Shown: positions 35,001-44,384, counted from the stretch's first letter. The stretch: DNA of 64,000 nucleotides from Mimachlamys varia (GCA_947623455.1 OX392543.1:18536757-18600756), one strand, 5' to 3'. Notes: generated by a model from the letters alone, not told the origin. Translations and numbers: made by a program.

Positions 35001-35544
35001 GCTACCATAAGTCGAAGCGGGTATGATCTCGGATATAAAGGACCTCAAAATTAAGATGGGAAGGAATATGGTAAAATTAGGCAGCGTTAGGCCCTCGAGC
35101 CTAACGTCCGGACTTTTGGCTCAATGGTCAGAACACTCGCCTACCCAGCGGGAGGTCCGTGGTTCGATTCCCGGTCCGGTCACAACAGAAGGGAGGTGCA
35201 ATATGGGAAAATTTTCGATAATCCGACAGGCAATGAAAACTTCATCTGAACATATCAGATATCGATATCTACTATAAATCATACTTCACTAATTTGTCAC
35301 AGAGGGAAAATAAATCGAAACAATAAAAGTATGTTACAATATGTAATCTCTACGATACGACGAAAAGAAACAATCGATTGTGTTAGAATCACTTTCATGA
35401 CACAAGAACACGTTTTCAATGGCTTTCACAGATATTTTTTAACAATCAACACTTATTTTGGTTTCATACTTCAATGACTTTCTCCTTTTTCTTTTCCACT
35501 GTTTTCTTGCTCGGTCCATCTTGCTTTTTGGCTTTTGGAGGCAT
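20018..35544 (-). CDS. ZC3H15: ZC3H15 / DRG family-regulatory protein 1 (12 exons, complete)
   Basis: Coding exons in transcript order are 35470-35544, 33712-33813, 32190-32292, 30116-30256, 28862-28953, 28405-28507, 26149-26228, 24615-24683, 23623-23700, 22675-22776, 21050-21209 and 20018-20214. All introns are GT-AG with matching phases. The total is 1302 nt, 433 aa, close to the roughly 426 aa of vertebrate orthologues. ZC3H15 (DFRP1, LEREPO4) binds and stabilises the GTPase DRG1 and associates with translating ribosomes in the cytoplasm. Visible landmarks are a lysine-rich N-terminus with [13 protein letters not shown]; a first CCCH finger C102-x7-C110-x5-C116-x3-H120; a second finger-like motif C173, C191, C197, H201 followed by LPPG; the conserved SALG...TLESFLAWK block at 234-252; [12 protein letters not shown]; and an acidic tail ending [10 protein letters not shown]. 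The exon 3 donor has been tandemly amplified in intron 3. The stop codon lies in a foldback repeat. Identity is secure. Confidence 0.97.
21272..21448. mobile_element. Foldback element in ZC3H15 intron 10
   Basis: TAATGACCACAATTTTTTTT with AGGGTTATA at the left is mirrored by TATAACCCTAAAAAT with AAAATTGTGGTCATG at the right. The arms are about 34 bp, with a second inner pair (GTGCACTTTGCATAAATTCG / TTTATGCAAAAATGTGCAC). It lies just upstream of exon 11 on the minus strand and is noncoding. Confidence 0.75.
22945..23329. mobile_element. 385-bp MITE with 9-bp TSD in ZC3H15 intron 9
   Basis: The termini are CAATCTGATTAAAATC and GTATTTTAATCAGATTG. AACACTAAC is duplicated exactly on both sides (22936-22944 and 23330-23338). 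A 9-bp TSD fits Mutator-like elements. A close copy is at 35859-36247. Noncoding. Confidence 0.85.
24815..24888 (+). repeat. tRNA-like sequence (pseudogene or SINE head)
   Basis: A-box TTAGCTCAGCGG and B-box GGTTCGAGTCC are both excellent, and the D-arm pairs (GCTC/GAGC). However, the anticodon loop is irregular: GGCT/AGCC closes a six-base loop, and reading by analogy with tRNA-Cys gives one extra base. The acceptor ends pair poorly. I therefore call a tRNA-derived pseudogene rather than a gene. It lies in ZC3H15 intron 7. Confidence 0.6.
27069..27220. mobile_element. Foldback element in ZC3H15 intron 6
   Basis: CCCTTTCATGTCCAGGGGTG with TAAGATAAGGAAATTCAACC is mirrored by GGTGGAATTTCCCTATCTTA with CACCTTTGGTCATGAAAGAG. 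Inner TTTTCCAATTTGG / CCAAATTTGAAAA arms complete a nearly continuous hairpin of about 150 bp. Further inverted TTTTCTCTCATTTC segments at about 27226 and 27620 suggest a larger nested element ending near 27650. Confidence 0.75.
28730..28815. mobile_element. 91-bp-family foldback copy in ZC3H15 intron 5
   Basis: TTTCACCCCTGAAGATGCAT at the left and ACCTCAGGGGTGAATGAGTT with AA at the right. The left outer end is diverged. Confidence 0.75.
30497..32189. repeat. 50-bp minisatellite amplified from the ZC3H15 exon 3 donor junction
   Basis: There are about 34 tandem copies of a 50-bp unit. On the minus strand each unit reads CTATTTAGGCCTGTACAGAC then TATATCAAAAG, which matches the last 31 nt of ZC3H15 exon 3 (encoding [10 protein letters not shown]), followed by GTAACACCATTCCAATA, the start of intron 3. 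Copies at 31640-32040 are almost identical; copies nearer 30500 are more diverged (for example GGGCTAATTAGAG and GTTAAC variants). All lie inside intron 3, between exon 3 (ends 32190) and exon 4. Confidence 0.97.
32470..32568. mobile_element. 91-bp-family foldback copy in ZC3H15 intron 2
   Basis: TACCCCTGAACTTTCATAAA at the left and TTTTCAGGGGTAATTGAGTT with AA at the right. It is inverted relative to the 19931 copy. Confidence 0.7.
32591..33065. mobile_element. 475-bp MITE with TA target duplication in ZC3H15 intron 2
   Basis: CAGTGTACCCTCGCTATACC with GCCACC at the left, and GGTGGCGATAGGTCGAGGGT with ACACTG at the right. TA flanks both ends (32589-32590 and 33066-33067). The CAGTG...CACTG ends and TA duplication fit the Tc1/mariner-pogo group. 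Noncoding. Confidence 0.85.
33425..33675. mobile_element. 91-bp-family foldback copy split by a 151-bp insertion
   Basis: The outer parts (ACTCATTCATCACTAAAATT and TCTTCAGTGGTGAATGAGTT) form the usual foldback. The middle is interrupted at 33467-33617 by a segment with AGGGTTTGC...GCAAACCCT termini, flanked by GATTGCAAC on both sides (33458-33466 and 33618-33626). Confidence 0.8.
34785..34912 (+). repeat. tRNA-derived SINE, copy 1 of a pair
   Basis: Shared with the next copy: ATGGTAAAATTAGGCAGC leader, CCTCAAGCCTAACATCTGGA, TCGCCTACCAAGCGGGAGGT, a degenerate B-box GGGTTTGATTCA and GGTCCGGTCACAACA. The A-box is damaged. Confidence 0.65.
35068..35187 (+). repeat. tRNA-derived SINE, copy 2 of a pair
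   Basis: A-box TGGCTCAATGG and B-box GGTTCGATTCC are intact. The anticodon stem CTCGC/GCGGG closes a 7-nt loop CTACCCA, formally anticodon ACC. The T-stem and acceptor are imperfect and the same leader and tail occur in the neighbouring copy, so this is a SINE rather than a tRNA gene. It lies in ZC3H15 intron 1. Confidence 0.65.
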
Positions 35545-35858
35545 GTTCTTAGCTGTAAATACAAACTTGTTTCGATTGCGCAAATAAGTAGAAAATGTGG
35601 CGAAGACAACCGGAAGTAGCGCTGTTGGAACATGCAAAGCTATTGTTTATTTTTTCCGTTATAGTTTCGTATTATTAAAACGCGGGAAATTTGAAGCTTG
35701 TTATATATATATGTTATATTTTACTGTGTGAGTTCATAAATCACGTTTTTCACAACACGCAATATTTTAGATAGCATTTCTTTATCAAATAAAAATACTG
35801 AATTGAAAATAGACGAGTTTACTGCCTCGGTCAGGCTTTGTTAGACTATATGTGTATG

Positions 35859-36247
35859 CAATCTGATTAAAATCATATCTTGATCTCCGCGCCATTCCGT
35901 AAACTACTCTCTGCTGCGTTAAGATCTGAGATAATCCCATAGGGGGTCATGTCCCGATGACCTTTCGCATTAGCCAATCAAATTACTACTGGCAGAATCT
36001 TGACAGCGAAATTTTGAGGCGACAAAGCTTGCATAAACGCATTTGTCCGTTAAGTCATTTCGTCACTAAACATTTCATGTGGAATAATGTGACGAAATGG
36101 CTTGCTGCAAGATGACAGGTCGTTGGAAAATTATTTTGGTGTTAAGTAAAGAGGCGACAAAGGTCATCTGGACGTGACCTCTGATGGGATGTTGTCAGAT
36201 CCTTGTAAAACGGAGTGAGAACAAGGATCTAGATTTTAATCAGATTG
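35859..36247. mobile_element. 389-bp MITE upstream of ZC3H15, second copy of the 22945 family
   Basis: CAATCTGATTAAAATCATAT and ATTTTAATCAGATTG termini, flanked by TATGTGTATG on each side (10-bp duplication). It shares GGGGTCATGTCCCGATGACC and GGTGACGAAATG-type internal blocks with the intron 9 copy. It starts about 315 bp upstream of the ZC3H15 start codon. Confidence 0.82.
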
Positions 36248-36642
36248 TATGTGTATGTGTCTGCAGAGTATCAATATTGATGCAGAGTCGTAGATATCCC
36301 TAACAATACTTGCGGAGATCGTGAAGTTAGATTTGTCTATCTTTGTATCTTCGAGTAAATTGTTCATACCATGATCTTTACAATTATGTTAAGGATATAG
36401 CACCACGGAATTTGATTAGACCCCTTCAAGTTCGGTATTTCGTGAAATCGGCCCCGAATGGAAACGGCCCAAGGCCGATTTTTGGTTGGTTCGAAAATTC
36501 GGCCCTAAGTTTTAGCACGGACTTAGATAATCTTATTCCGGGATTTTAGTAAATGTTTATAACTCATAACATTTAACAGCGTCAATAAGACAATTCTACT
36601 AGATTGTCAAGTTTATAGACAGCAATCTACGAACACTCTTAT

Positions 36643-36688
36643 CAGAGACGTACACTGTATATATAACACATATATATATACGTCTCTG
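36643..36688. repeat. Mini-palindrome CAGAGACGTA...TACGTCTCTG
   Basis: Inverted arms CAGAGACGTA / TACGTCTCTG around a TA-rich loop. This is the first of three in 390 bp. Confidence 0.7.
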
Positions 36689-36944
36689 CTCTTATGTTGT
36701 AAGATCCTGATGTGATGTTTCTAGCCAGATTTACCCTAAACATCGATAAATTGACATCATACACACAGTGTTACACACGTGAAGGCAGGAAATAGACCTA
36801 CATGTATTCATCTTCCATGTAAAGAGAATCTCGCACAATCGTGAACGCCGGCAAAATAGCCAATAACATGAGATTTATACAAAAATTAAAAAAAAAAAAA
36901 ATGATTATGCCAAAAATGTCCACATGATCACATTATCATATAAC

Positions 36945-36977
36945 AAAGACGTATAAAGCTGGCTTTATACGTCTCTG
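36945..36977. repeat. Mini-palindrome AAAGACGTATAAAGC / GCTTTATACGTCTCT
   Basis: A perfect 12-bp arm pair (GACGTATAAAGC / GCTTTATACGTC) with a 2-nt loop. Confidence 0.75.
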
Positions 36978-36994
36978 CATATAATTAGTATCAA

Positions 36995-37028
36995 CCGGGA
37001 CGTATATATCTTACATATACGTCCCTGG
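36995..37028. repeat. Mini-palindrome CCGGGACGTATAT / ATATACGTCCCTGG
   Basis: The same ACGTATA core and outer GGGAC/GTCCC arms as its neighbours. Confidence 0.7.
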
Positions 37029-37483
37029 CATCAATGAATAGCTAATTTTGTCCTGTAAACGTTTTTAAAGGCATGATATCAAATATTAAAACGTTTTCGT
37101 ACAAAATTAATTATATATTGTTTACACCTGATAGTGGCGACCACTGCATTGGACAACACCCCTTAAAGAGAAATTCTCTCTTGCGCGAGAGTAACGGCAA
37201 TCAAAATCAAGATGAACATTTAGACTCACATACGTGTGTTTACCAATACAAAGAGCCAATTGCTTCCTTTCCCTAATTATAAGGTTTTACCTACTTTTAT
37301 ATAATGATATATATATATATATATCGGTATCAGACAACTTAGTAAGGGTCATTATATAGCACTAGAGAGTTAAGAACACTATTTTTCTTAATCCAAAACA
37401 ACAGAGAGACAGAACATAAGTACAGGACCTGGGATGATTGATAAAAAAAGTTCGATTCCTACCATGCAACGAATTCAAAATAT

Positions 37484-37958
37484 CAATCTCATTAAAATAC
37501 AGATCCTCATTATTACTATCGTGTGTAGGCATACGATAGTGATAGTGAGGATCTGTATTTTAAAGGCCCAATATACGTAACTTTCGACAAAACTTGAAGC
37601 GAAAATCAAGCCTAATAACATATTATATTTATAGATTTTGTTAAGATTAGCTGATATCAGCAATATTCAAGACATATTCTTTCGCGGTTATCGGTACAGC
37701 AGCAGTTGAAACACGCTATTTGTAAACACGCGTCCATTTCGAACCGTCTTCTACCTTCGGTTTGTTGTTGAAGTGGGCCCCACCTGAATTATTTTCAATT
37801 CTTTCGATTTTTTTGTCAAGAGTTTCTTGTTAGTTACCGCTCAGGTTTCCTTCGTTTTAGGCTTATTTTTGCATGGTTATCAACCGGATTTTTTTCAGAT
37901 TTTTTAGAATCACGAAAATTTCCCTGAAGTTACGTATATTGGGCCTTTAATCAGATTG
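37484..37958. mobile_element. Third copy of the CAATCTGATT-type MITE, split by a TTAA element
   Basis: The left end is CAATCTCATTAAAATACAGA. The right half GAGGATCTGTATTTTA resumes as TTAATCAGATTG only after a 383-bp insertion. It shows no clean TSD of its own. The uninterrupted element would be about 88 bp. Confidence 0.75.
37564..37946. mobile_element. 383-bp TTAA-flanked MITE (piggyBac-like), nested
   Basis: The termini are AGGCCCAATATACGTAACTT and AAGTTACGTATATTGGGCCT. TTAA occurs at 37560-37563 and 37947-37950. TTAA duplication is the signature of piggyBac-type transposition. A second copy is at 55899-56276. Noncoding. Confidence 0.85.
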
Positions 37959-37962
37959 TCTA

Positions 37963-38428
37963 AACATTTGTCTGCTTTTTATTTTTTGAATTATCTCCCT
38001 TTCTTCACATATATTCCTCTCACGATGTTTCACTGGCACCTGATAATTTGTCACAGCTATTTTTGGACCTAAACTAGGGTGTTAAGAGTAATTTTACACG
38101 TTTTGGGGGTTTAGATCAATTTTCGATAAAAATGCCCCCTCAATGGTTATATAGCCTTTATGGCCAATGAGGGTGCATTTTTTTATCAAAAATGGATCAA
38201 ATCCCCCAAACGTGTAATATTACTCTAGACACCCTTGTTTAGGTCAAAATTTAGTTGTAGGTGCCTGTGAAACATCCATCGTCGGAAACCCACGGTACAC
38301 TGCTCTGGTGTTTGTGTCACACACACGCCAGAGCAGTGTACCGTGGGTTTCCGAGATGTGAAACATCATGAGAGATTATATGTGAATAAAGGGAGATAAT
38401 TCAAAAAATAAAAAGCGGACATTTGTTG
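37963..38428. mobile_element. Large nested foldback (three inverted-repeat layers)
   Basis: The outer arms are GCTTTTTATTTTTTGAATTA with TCTCCCTTT (left) and AAAGGGAGATAATTCAAAAA with ATAAAAAGC (right). The middle arms are GATGTTTCACTGGCACCTGA and TAGGTGCCTGTGAAACATC, enclosing GTGTAATATTACTC-type arms. A separate hairpin of about 71 bp lies at 38283-38353. It has no coding capacity. Confidence 0.8.
38283..38353. repeat. 71-bp hairpin inside the foldback
   Basis: CGGAAACCCACGGTACACTG with CTCTGGTG pairs with CGCCAGAG and CAGTGTACCGTGGGTTTCCG. The arms are about 28 bp with a single G:T-type difference. Confidence 0.85.
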
Positions 38429-38439
38429 TTTTTTTCAAT

Positions 38440-38578
38440 CATATGTCACTCGTGTGGCTAATATCTTAATATTTTCCACCCGTGCTGCGCACTCGTGAAA
38501 ACATCAAAATATTAGCCCCACTTGTGAAATATTTTTTGTATTACTGACGACACTGTTAGATATCATCTATTTATTGTG
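38440..38578 (-). repeat. Repeat R-C copy 2 (CACTCGTG hairpin)
   Basis: TATTTTCCACCCGTGCTGCG, CACTCGTGAAAACATC and CCCCACTTGTGAAATATT, followed by TATTACTGACGACACTGTTA. Related to 11488-11580 and 50478-50585. Confidence 0.55.
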
Positions 38579-38579
38579 G

Positions 38580-38743
38580 TAGAAATTGCTAGTTCGAATC
38601 CCACGAGGGGCAGTTGCCAGGTACTGACCATAGGTCGGTGTTTTTTCGCCGGGTGCTCCGGCTTTCCATCACCTCCAAAACCCGACACGTCCTTAAATAG
38701 CTGCTAATAGGACGTAAAACAAAATAAACCAAACCCAAACCAA
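38580..38743 (+). mobile_element. tRNA-derived SINE, 5' truncated
   Basis: It begins inside the tRNA head with B-box AGTTCGAATCCCACGAGG. It continues with the conserved body CAGTTGCCAGGTACTGACCA, GGTCGGTG, CTCCGGCTTTCC and CACGTCCTTAAATAGCTGCT, and the tail AATAGGACGTAAAACAAAAT. It ends in a simple AAACC-type tail. This body is familiar from molluscan and other invertebrate SINEs. Confidence 0.75.
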
Positions 38744-38759
38744 CCCCTCAAATTACTGG

Positions 38760-40270
38760 ATCGACCGATCAACATTCCGGATGTTACTACTGAAGGAAAT
38801 GAAGCTTACCCTTCCGGAACATCTGGGCCAGTATTCATGAATCTGTTGTCCTGTTCAACCAACCATGGATTCTGTCGTGAAGACTACTGACACATTGATA
38901 TGCAGTCAAAATTGTCACAGATATCGTGATATTTGGCGTGGTTGCTTTGAAACCAAGTCAACTGCGAAATGTAAACATCTTTCATTGAAGAAGCAGAGAC
39001 GATTCATTCAAGAAAGAGAAAAGTCAAGATGGGAAAATCAGATTTCTTCTTTTCGTATAGCTAAGTAGTAAGACACCTCTGTGGTACAACACCCAATGAT
39101 TTTTTTACGGAAGCCGTTAGGGGACCATTTGACTGAAAATTCGAAAGTGAAAAGGCTTCCTCACGGCTTCCGTTCTTTCTTGACTGCAACTGTTATGGAG
39201 TCCAGAGAAGATATTTCCTATTAGCAATGGTAATTATTCTATCTTTCAAGTATTTTTTCATATCAACTGTTTCGTATGTTAATGTACATTGTATTATATT
39301 TCACAAGTAAGTCGTCTTTTGGTGAGACAAATGTAATCACGTTAGTTAATTCACAAAAAAAAAAAATAACATTTGTATGAAAATCAAATATAATCTAATA
39401 TAAACCCTGCTAAAATTTCATTTATTGATGGACTCTTTTCTCTTTCACATTTTTACGCTGCTGCATCAGCCAATCAAAAGCGACACTATAAACAGCGACG
39501 TCTTTTTTTTACGTTATTGGCTGATAACATTTTTAAGCCAATGAAAATGCTTGTTCCAAACAAGATTAAATTATTTCAAATTAAAAAGTAATTCTCATAT
39601 GAATTTTATGCATCTTCCCTTCTATTTCAACAGCAGTTTAGAAGGCTTTTATTTTTATTTTTAATTGGCAAAAAGTATCACCGATGAGTCATAGAAGAAC
39701 AAAACAGCTGTATGGTGCAGTGCAATTAATAGTAGGCATGCTAAGGTGCAAAACAATCACATGTGCGTGTGTTGCATTCATCTGTGTTCTGTCATTGATC
39801 ATTAAGGTCAGAATGTTTATCCCTTTTTCAAAATATATTTAAAAACAATTTAAAACCAATAAACAATACCCACATTGTGTGTTTTTACAGATTTGTATAA
39901 AATGTTTGTACTGCAAATAAATACAAATGTACATTTACCTCCCTATAAATAACAACATAGAAACACAAGTAGCTATACTCTGAAAAATAAACATACACAC
40001 AACCACACCTCATGTACCAACTGAACGTGATACCAATAGTTATAATTGGACTTTCCAAAATACTCCCGGATACATAGTTTAGATAGATATCAGCGTATAA
40101 ATTGTATATGAATGAGTTATATAACAATCAGGATGTCTGTCATCCGACTTCCGCATTGCTCTCACCCAACGAGCGATGTCGCCAAAAATGTATAAACCAA
40201 CTGTGGGTGGTATTTTGAAAGGATTGGCCGTTTCTGAAATATAAACAATTTACAATGTTAAAGTTTAAAA
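38760..40270. other. Intergenic DNA with an R-B fragment
   Basis: The short open frame 38865-39068 has no recognisable domain and I do not call it a gene. An R-B fragment is at about 39678-39785 (GAACAAAACAGCTGTATGGT). Confidence 0.45.
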
Positions 40271-40275
40271 AGAAA

Positions 40276-40432
40276 CAGAATACCGAAGCATCAACAAAAC
40301 AATAATTCGAACACAAATTCGACATAACTAGGGGCAAATTATGAACAAAGGAAAGATCTAAACAGATGACCATGAAAAATAAATACGACCAGGTGTTCTG
40401 AAAGTGTAAGCGTCTTTTGCTTCATATATGTT
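40276..40432 (+). repeat. Interspersed repeat R-A copy
   Basis: AGAATACCGAAGCATCAACA, CAAATTATGAACAAAGGAAA, GGTGTTCTGAAAGTGTAAGC and TCTTTTGCTTCAT are in the family order. Confidence 0.7.
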
Positions 40433-40689
40433 CTGTAATAGCTTTCTTTGAGATAATTATATAACCAGGTGTTCATATTTGAGCATTTTATCCTTTAAAA
40501 ATTTGGAAATATAACTTCATTTACGTACACGTATTAATTGATATATTAGGATCTATAACATGGATAATTAAATTTTATAAGTATGCCAAAAAGTATATTA
40601 CGTTTTTTACTAATATATATATTCAGCTTATATTTCTAACTGTTGTATATTTATTTTGCTTGTCAATGTCGCGATACCATTGATGTAGG

Positions 40690-41255
40690 TTAATTAGAAA
40701 AATCTTCCTTCTGTAGTTAAGATAAAATCAACATGAATATATATTATGTAGTTTAGATAAAATAAACATGAAACTTCATTCTGCAGTTAAGATAAAATAA
40801 ACAGGAATATACAATCTGTAGTTCAAATAAAATAAATCTGTATATACATTCTGTAGTTCAGATAAAATAAATCTGTATCTACATTTTGTAGTTTAGATAA
40901 AATAAACATGTATCTACATATTGTAGTTTAGATAAAATATACATGAAACAACATTCTGTAGTTCAAAAAATAAACCTGTATCTAAATTTTGTAGTTCAAA
41001 TGAAATGAATTTGTATCTACATTATGTAATTCAAATAAAATAAATCTGTATCTACATTTTGTAGTTTGGATAAAATAAATCTGTATCTACATTTTGTAGT
41101 TTGGATAAAATAAATCTGTATCTACATTTTGTAGTTTGGATAAAATAAATCTGTATCTACATTTTGTAGTTTGGATAAAATAAATCTGTATCTACATTTT
41201 GCAGTTTAGATAAAATAAACGTGTTTACATATTCTGCAGTTTAAATAAATTAAAC
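40690..41255. repeat. 35-bp AT-rich minisatellite
   Basis: Roughly 15 copies of a unit like CTGTATCTACATTTTGTAGT followed by TTGGATAAAATAAAT. Four central copies (about 41045-41200) are nearly identical; outer copies are degenerate and vary in length. Confidence 0.9.
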
Positions 41256-41259
41256 TAAT

Positions 41260-42528
41260 GTCAACATTTTCTTCAGTTCATAAGTACCTTTGATTTCGAC
41301 CATTTATCTGGTTTAAGCTGATGCTTTGTCTTTTATATGTATTGTGTGCTGTAATTCATGTAATCACGAACATCCATTCAAACAAAACCATACCTTTACA
41401 CTTATGGGGCACCTTTGATATAAATAGTCCACTCTTGATTTGAATTCGACAGTTTTTTGTTCATGTCTACTCCAGCACCGATTAGTTCGGTTAAAATGGC
41501 AGACTGGGTAAAGTATCAGTGATATTCACCAAAGATATTCCAAAACACACCACCCGGATATTTATTTCAAAAAAATATTTTCTATCGATTGCATATAAAC
41601 GAAACAAAATCCCCAGTTTTCCTACTCGTTGACCTATGACGCCATGGTGTAAAACATGATAAGTAGTTTCTATGTGCAAATTTTAAATTAACAGTAAAAG
41701 GTACATGCAGTTGTTGATTTACCGCAAACACATTTTCAATATAAATACAATTATAATATATTTTAGTAAATGTACCCGATATTCTTTTGAATATAACGAT
41801 CAGCTAAACATATCGACAAAACGTTACGGGTCATCTAAATAGACAAATTGTGTGGAATTTTAAAACAACAGAAAATATCCAAGCATGGCAAAAATGTGGT
41901 CATGTAATATACCAAAATGTTTGTCATCACGTGAACTTTCTTACTATATTCACACTTAAGCTGTATATGTTAAGATATTCTTGAATAAAGTGGCTTTGTA
42001 GCAAGAAGCAGCATGGGTCTATCGCACATGATTGGGGCATTGGTTTGACTGGACACTACAGTATTAACTAACATCATTCTTGACTAGAAGTAGGCATACT
42101 TATGTGCATATTCAAAAACGTTCGCCTTCATATTATACAAGGATACAGATATCTCGCATTGAGACAAAGATGGCAACCATAAAACTTGTTCATAGTCTTC
42201 ATCAACATGCATCTCTCAAATCTCTGTGCCCTCACTTTCTTCGTCAGTAGTCGACATCTCTCACGTAAATCTCGGTATTAAGAGGAAGCCCTAGAATGAT
42301 GAATTAACTGCGACACGTAAACACCATTATCACCATATGTTAAAGAAGCAGGGATGTTACTATCTAGAAAGGGAAAGTTCACGAATGGAAATAAAAATGG
42401 CCATGTTAATCGTGTAGCTTTGTAGTAAGCTGCCGATGTTGGTCATGGTTTAAGTAAAGATCAAGGTAAACAGCTGATGTAAAAGAATCTGTTTGGTCCT
42501 TGTTTTCAAGTTCAGATAGACACATGTA
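41260..42528. other. Intergenic DNA with the distal part of an R-A copy
   Basis: 42090-42400 holds the downstream part of the R-A family (AAACTTGTTCATAGTCTTCA, CTCTGTGCCCTCACTTTCTT, CAGTAGTCGACATCTCTCAC). No coding exon is recognised. Confidence 0.45.
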
Positions 42529-43024
42529 CAGTGAAACCCCGCTTAAAGAACAACTCAGAATTAAGACCACCTCACTATTAAGAAAACTTCATTTCAATCC
42601 TGAAAAATGTTTTCTATATGTATTTGTACTTTAAGCTTCACTATTAAGACCATCTCACTATTAAGACCTGCTCGCTATTAAGACCAGTTTTGAAAAGTCC
42701 CAAATACCACTTTTGTTTTAAGTTCCACCTCTCTATTCAGACCACAAGCCAAACACAAAATCACCTGGTGTGTATTCCACGGTGTACACCCGTCAAGTGT
42801 CAGATCAGTAAGCTGTATTTTGGTGTAAAATTGGCTAATCAGTTACAATTACTGTGTATTAAACAAAATAAAGTCTATATATAGTTAATGGACCATGAAA
42901 ACATGTCAAAAAGTTTACTCTAGAGAAATGTGTATGCATGGTCACCCTCGGTATTAAGACCAACTCGCTTATAAGACCACTTTGGTGCGGTCCTTAAGGT
43001 GGTCTTAATAGAGAGGTTTCACTG
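42529..43024. mobile_element. 496-bp MITE built from TATTAAGACCACCT-type repeats
   Basis: The ends are CAGTGAAACCCC and GAGGTTTCACTG. The interior has repeated CTATTAAGACCACCTC-like motifs in both orientations (GGTGGTCTTAATAGAG at the right). CAGTG...CACTG ends suggest a mariner/pogo-type origin; a clean TA duplication is not visible on the right. Confidence 0.75.
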
Positions 43025-44350
43025 CATGTATGATCGACTAGGGCAGCAACTTTTTATATTTATAGACAACAATTCATCGATATATCAGAACGTAAATTAA
43101 AAGATTTGACAATGTTCTTGTTTTCTGTCCTGAAAAAGCTCCTCCAAAACTTCAGCCTCATAAAAAAAACTAGTCAGCTAAGAGGTAGATAAACCAAGCA
43201 TCAAAACAAGCAGCAAGCTATGCCTAACATCAAATCACAGGGAAAACGTACCGTACATCAAATCACAAAATGTTTACCAAGCATCAAAATAAAAGGAAAA
43301 AGAATACTATGGAACAAATTACCAGGAACAAAAGGACAATATCCAACATAAAACTTGAACAACAAAAAAAAGATATAATTATATATGTACCCAACTTCAA
43401 AACTAGAAATCTTCACATAACCTTGGCAATATCCCTAGCTTAAAAGGACAAAAAGTATCACCACCATCAAAGCACAATGAACACAACGAACGTTATGCCC
43501 CCTCCGACCGCGTCCAAACTCTGCTAAATATAGAAATATACCCGACACCAAAACACATTAATGTAATTGCCATAAATAACTAACAATATATGTGATAGTT
43601 TATAGTAGAATGGAAGCTGACGCAGAATTACTGTCTGTGGTCAATATGACGTCGCGACGAAGTCTGATTCATCAAACAATAACCGGATCTATATATCCGA
43701 ACATTCACAGTTCAGCGGAACTCAATGTGATCTTGTCTCCTGTCTGTTTTCCTCTGTCACACTATACAACAGAACATTCGAGATTCTCCTTCTATACTGT
43801 GTGTTGTCGTCCATGAAATGTTTACTACTTAACCGAGTTACTATACCCTAAGGCAGCTAGTTACATGTTTGTGATAGCTTATTTATACAACTACACACCA
43901 ATACTGTATCTTTCTAATAGAAAAAGATATATTAAAGACACCTTTATATTATTAAACAGCAAACAAAATACTTTTTACAGTTAGTCCAAAGGAAAAAAAA
44001 AGGAAATAAAAATCAAACGAAAAGCTCATGACTTTGAAGACGCCAGTAAAAAAAACATTTAAATTTTGTATCAATTGAGTAGTAACATGTGATTCGCCAT
44101 CAGATGTTTCTGCTGATACGCTTGAACGGCTATCCTTGAATCAGTAATATAGCATACATAAATACGTAAGATATAAGCGCCCCTTTAAAAATTCTGCAAC
44201 GCTGCCTGTATTACCTTATAGGTTAAAATAAAGAGAAATCAAAATTCTGAATAATGATTTGGCAATCAAAACAAGGATATAAAGTCAGAAAAGCGTAAAC
44301 TATGAAAGAACACAATATTGTATGTAGGTGTACCTGGGTAGAGATGTTAT
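43025..44350. other. Intergenic DNA upstream of the Spaetzle-like gene
   Basis: AT-rich; no exon or repeat is clearly recognised. The open frame 43592-43816 has no domain support. Confidence 0.4.
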
Positions 44351-44355
44351 GATGT

Positions 44356-44384
44356 GGGAAAATCCCCAAATCTATATATAAATA
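44356..44384 (+). promoter_or_regulatory. kappaB-like site next to a TATA box
   Basis: GGGAAAATCCC (44356-44366) is a palindromic Rel/NF-kappaB-type site. Six bases later comes TATATATAAATA (44373-44384). The start codon of the membrane-ligand gene follows at 44455, so a start site near 44405-44415 would leave a 5' UTR of about 45 nt. This is a motif-based inference. Confidence 0.5.

Noticed and set aside
35068..35187. Functional tRNA-Gly(ACC) gene
   Set aside because: The shared leader and tail with a neighbouring degenerate copy mark it as a SINE. The T-stem and acceptor have mismatches.
38865..39068. 67-aa frame starting MDSVVKTTDTLICSQNCHRY
   Set aside because: No signal peptide, no recognisable domain and no polyadenylation context; it cannot be told from chance.
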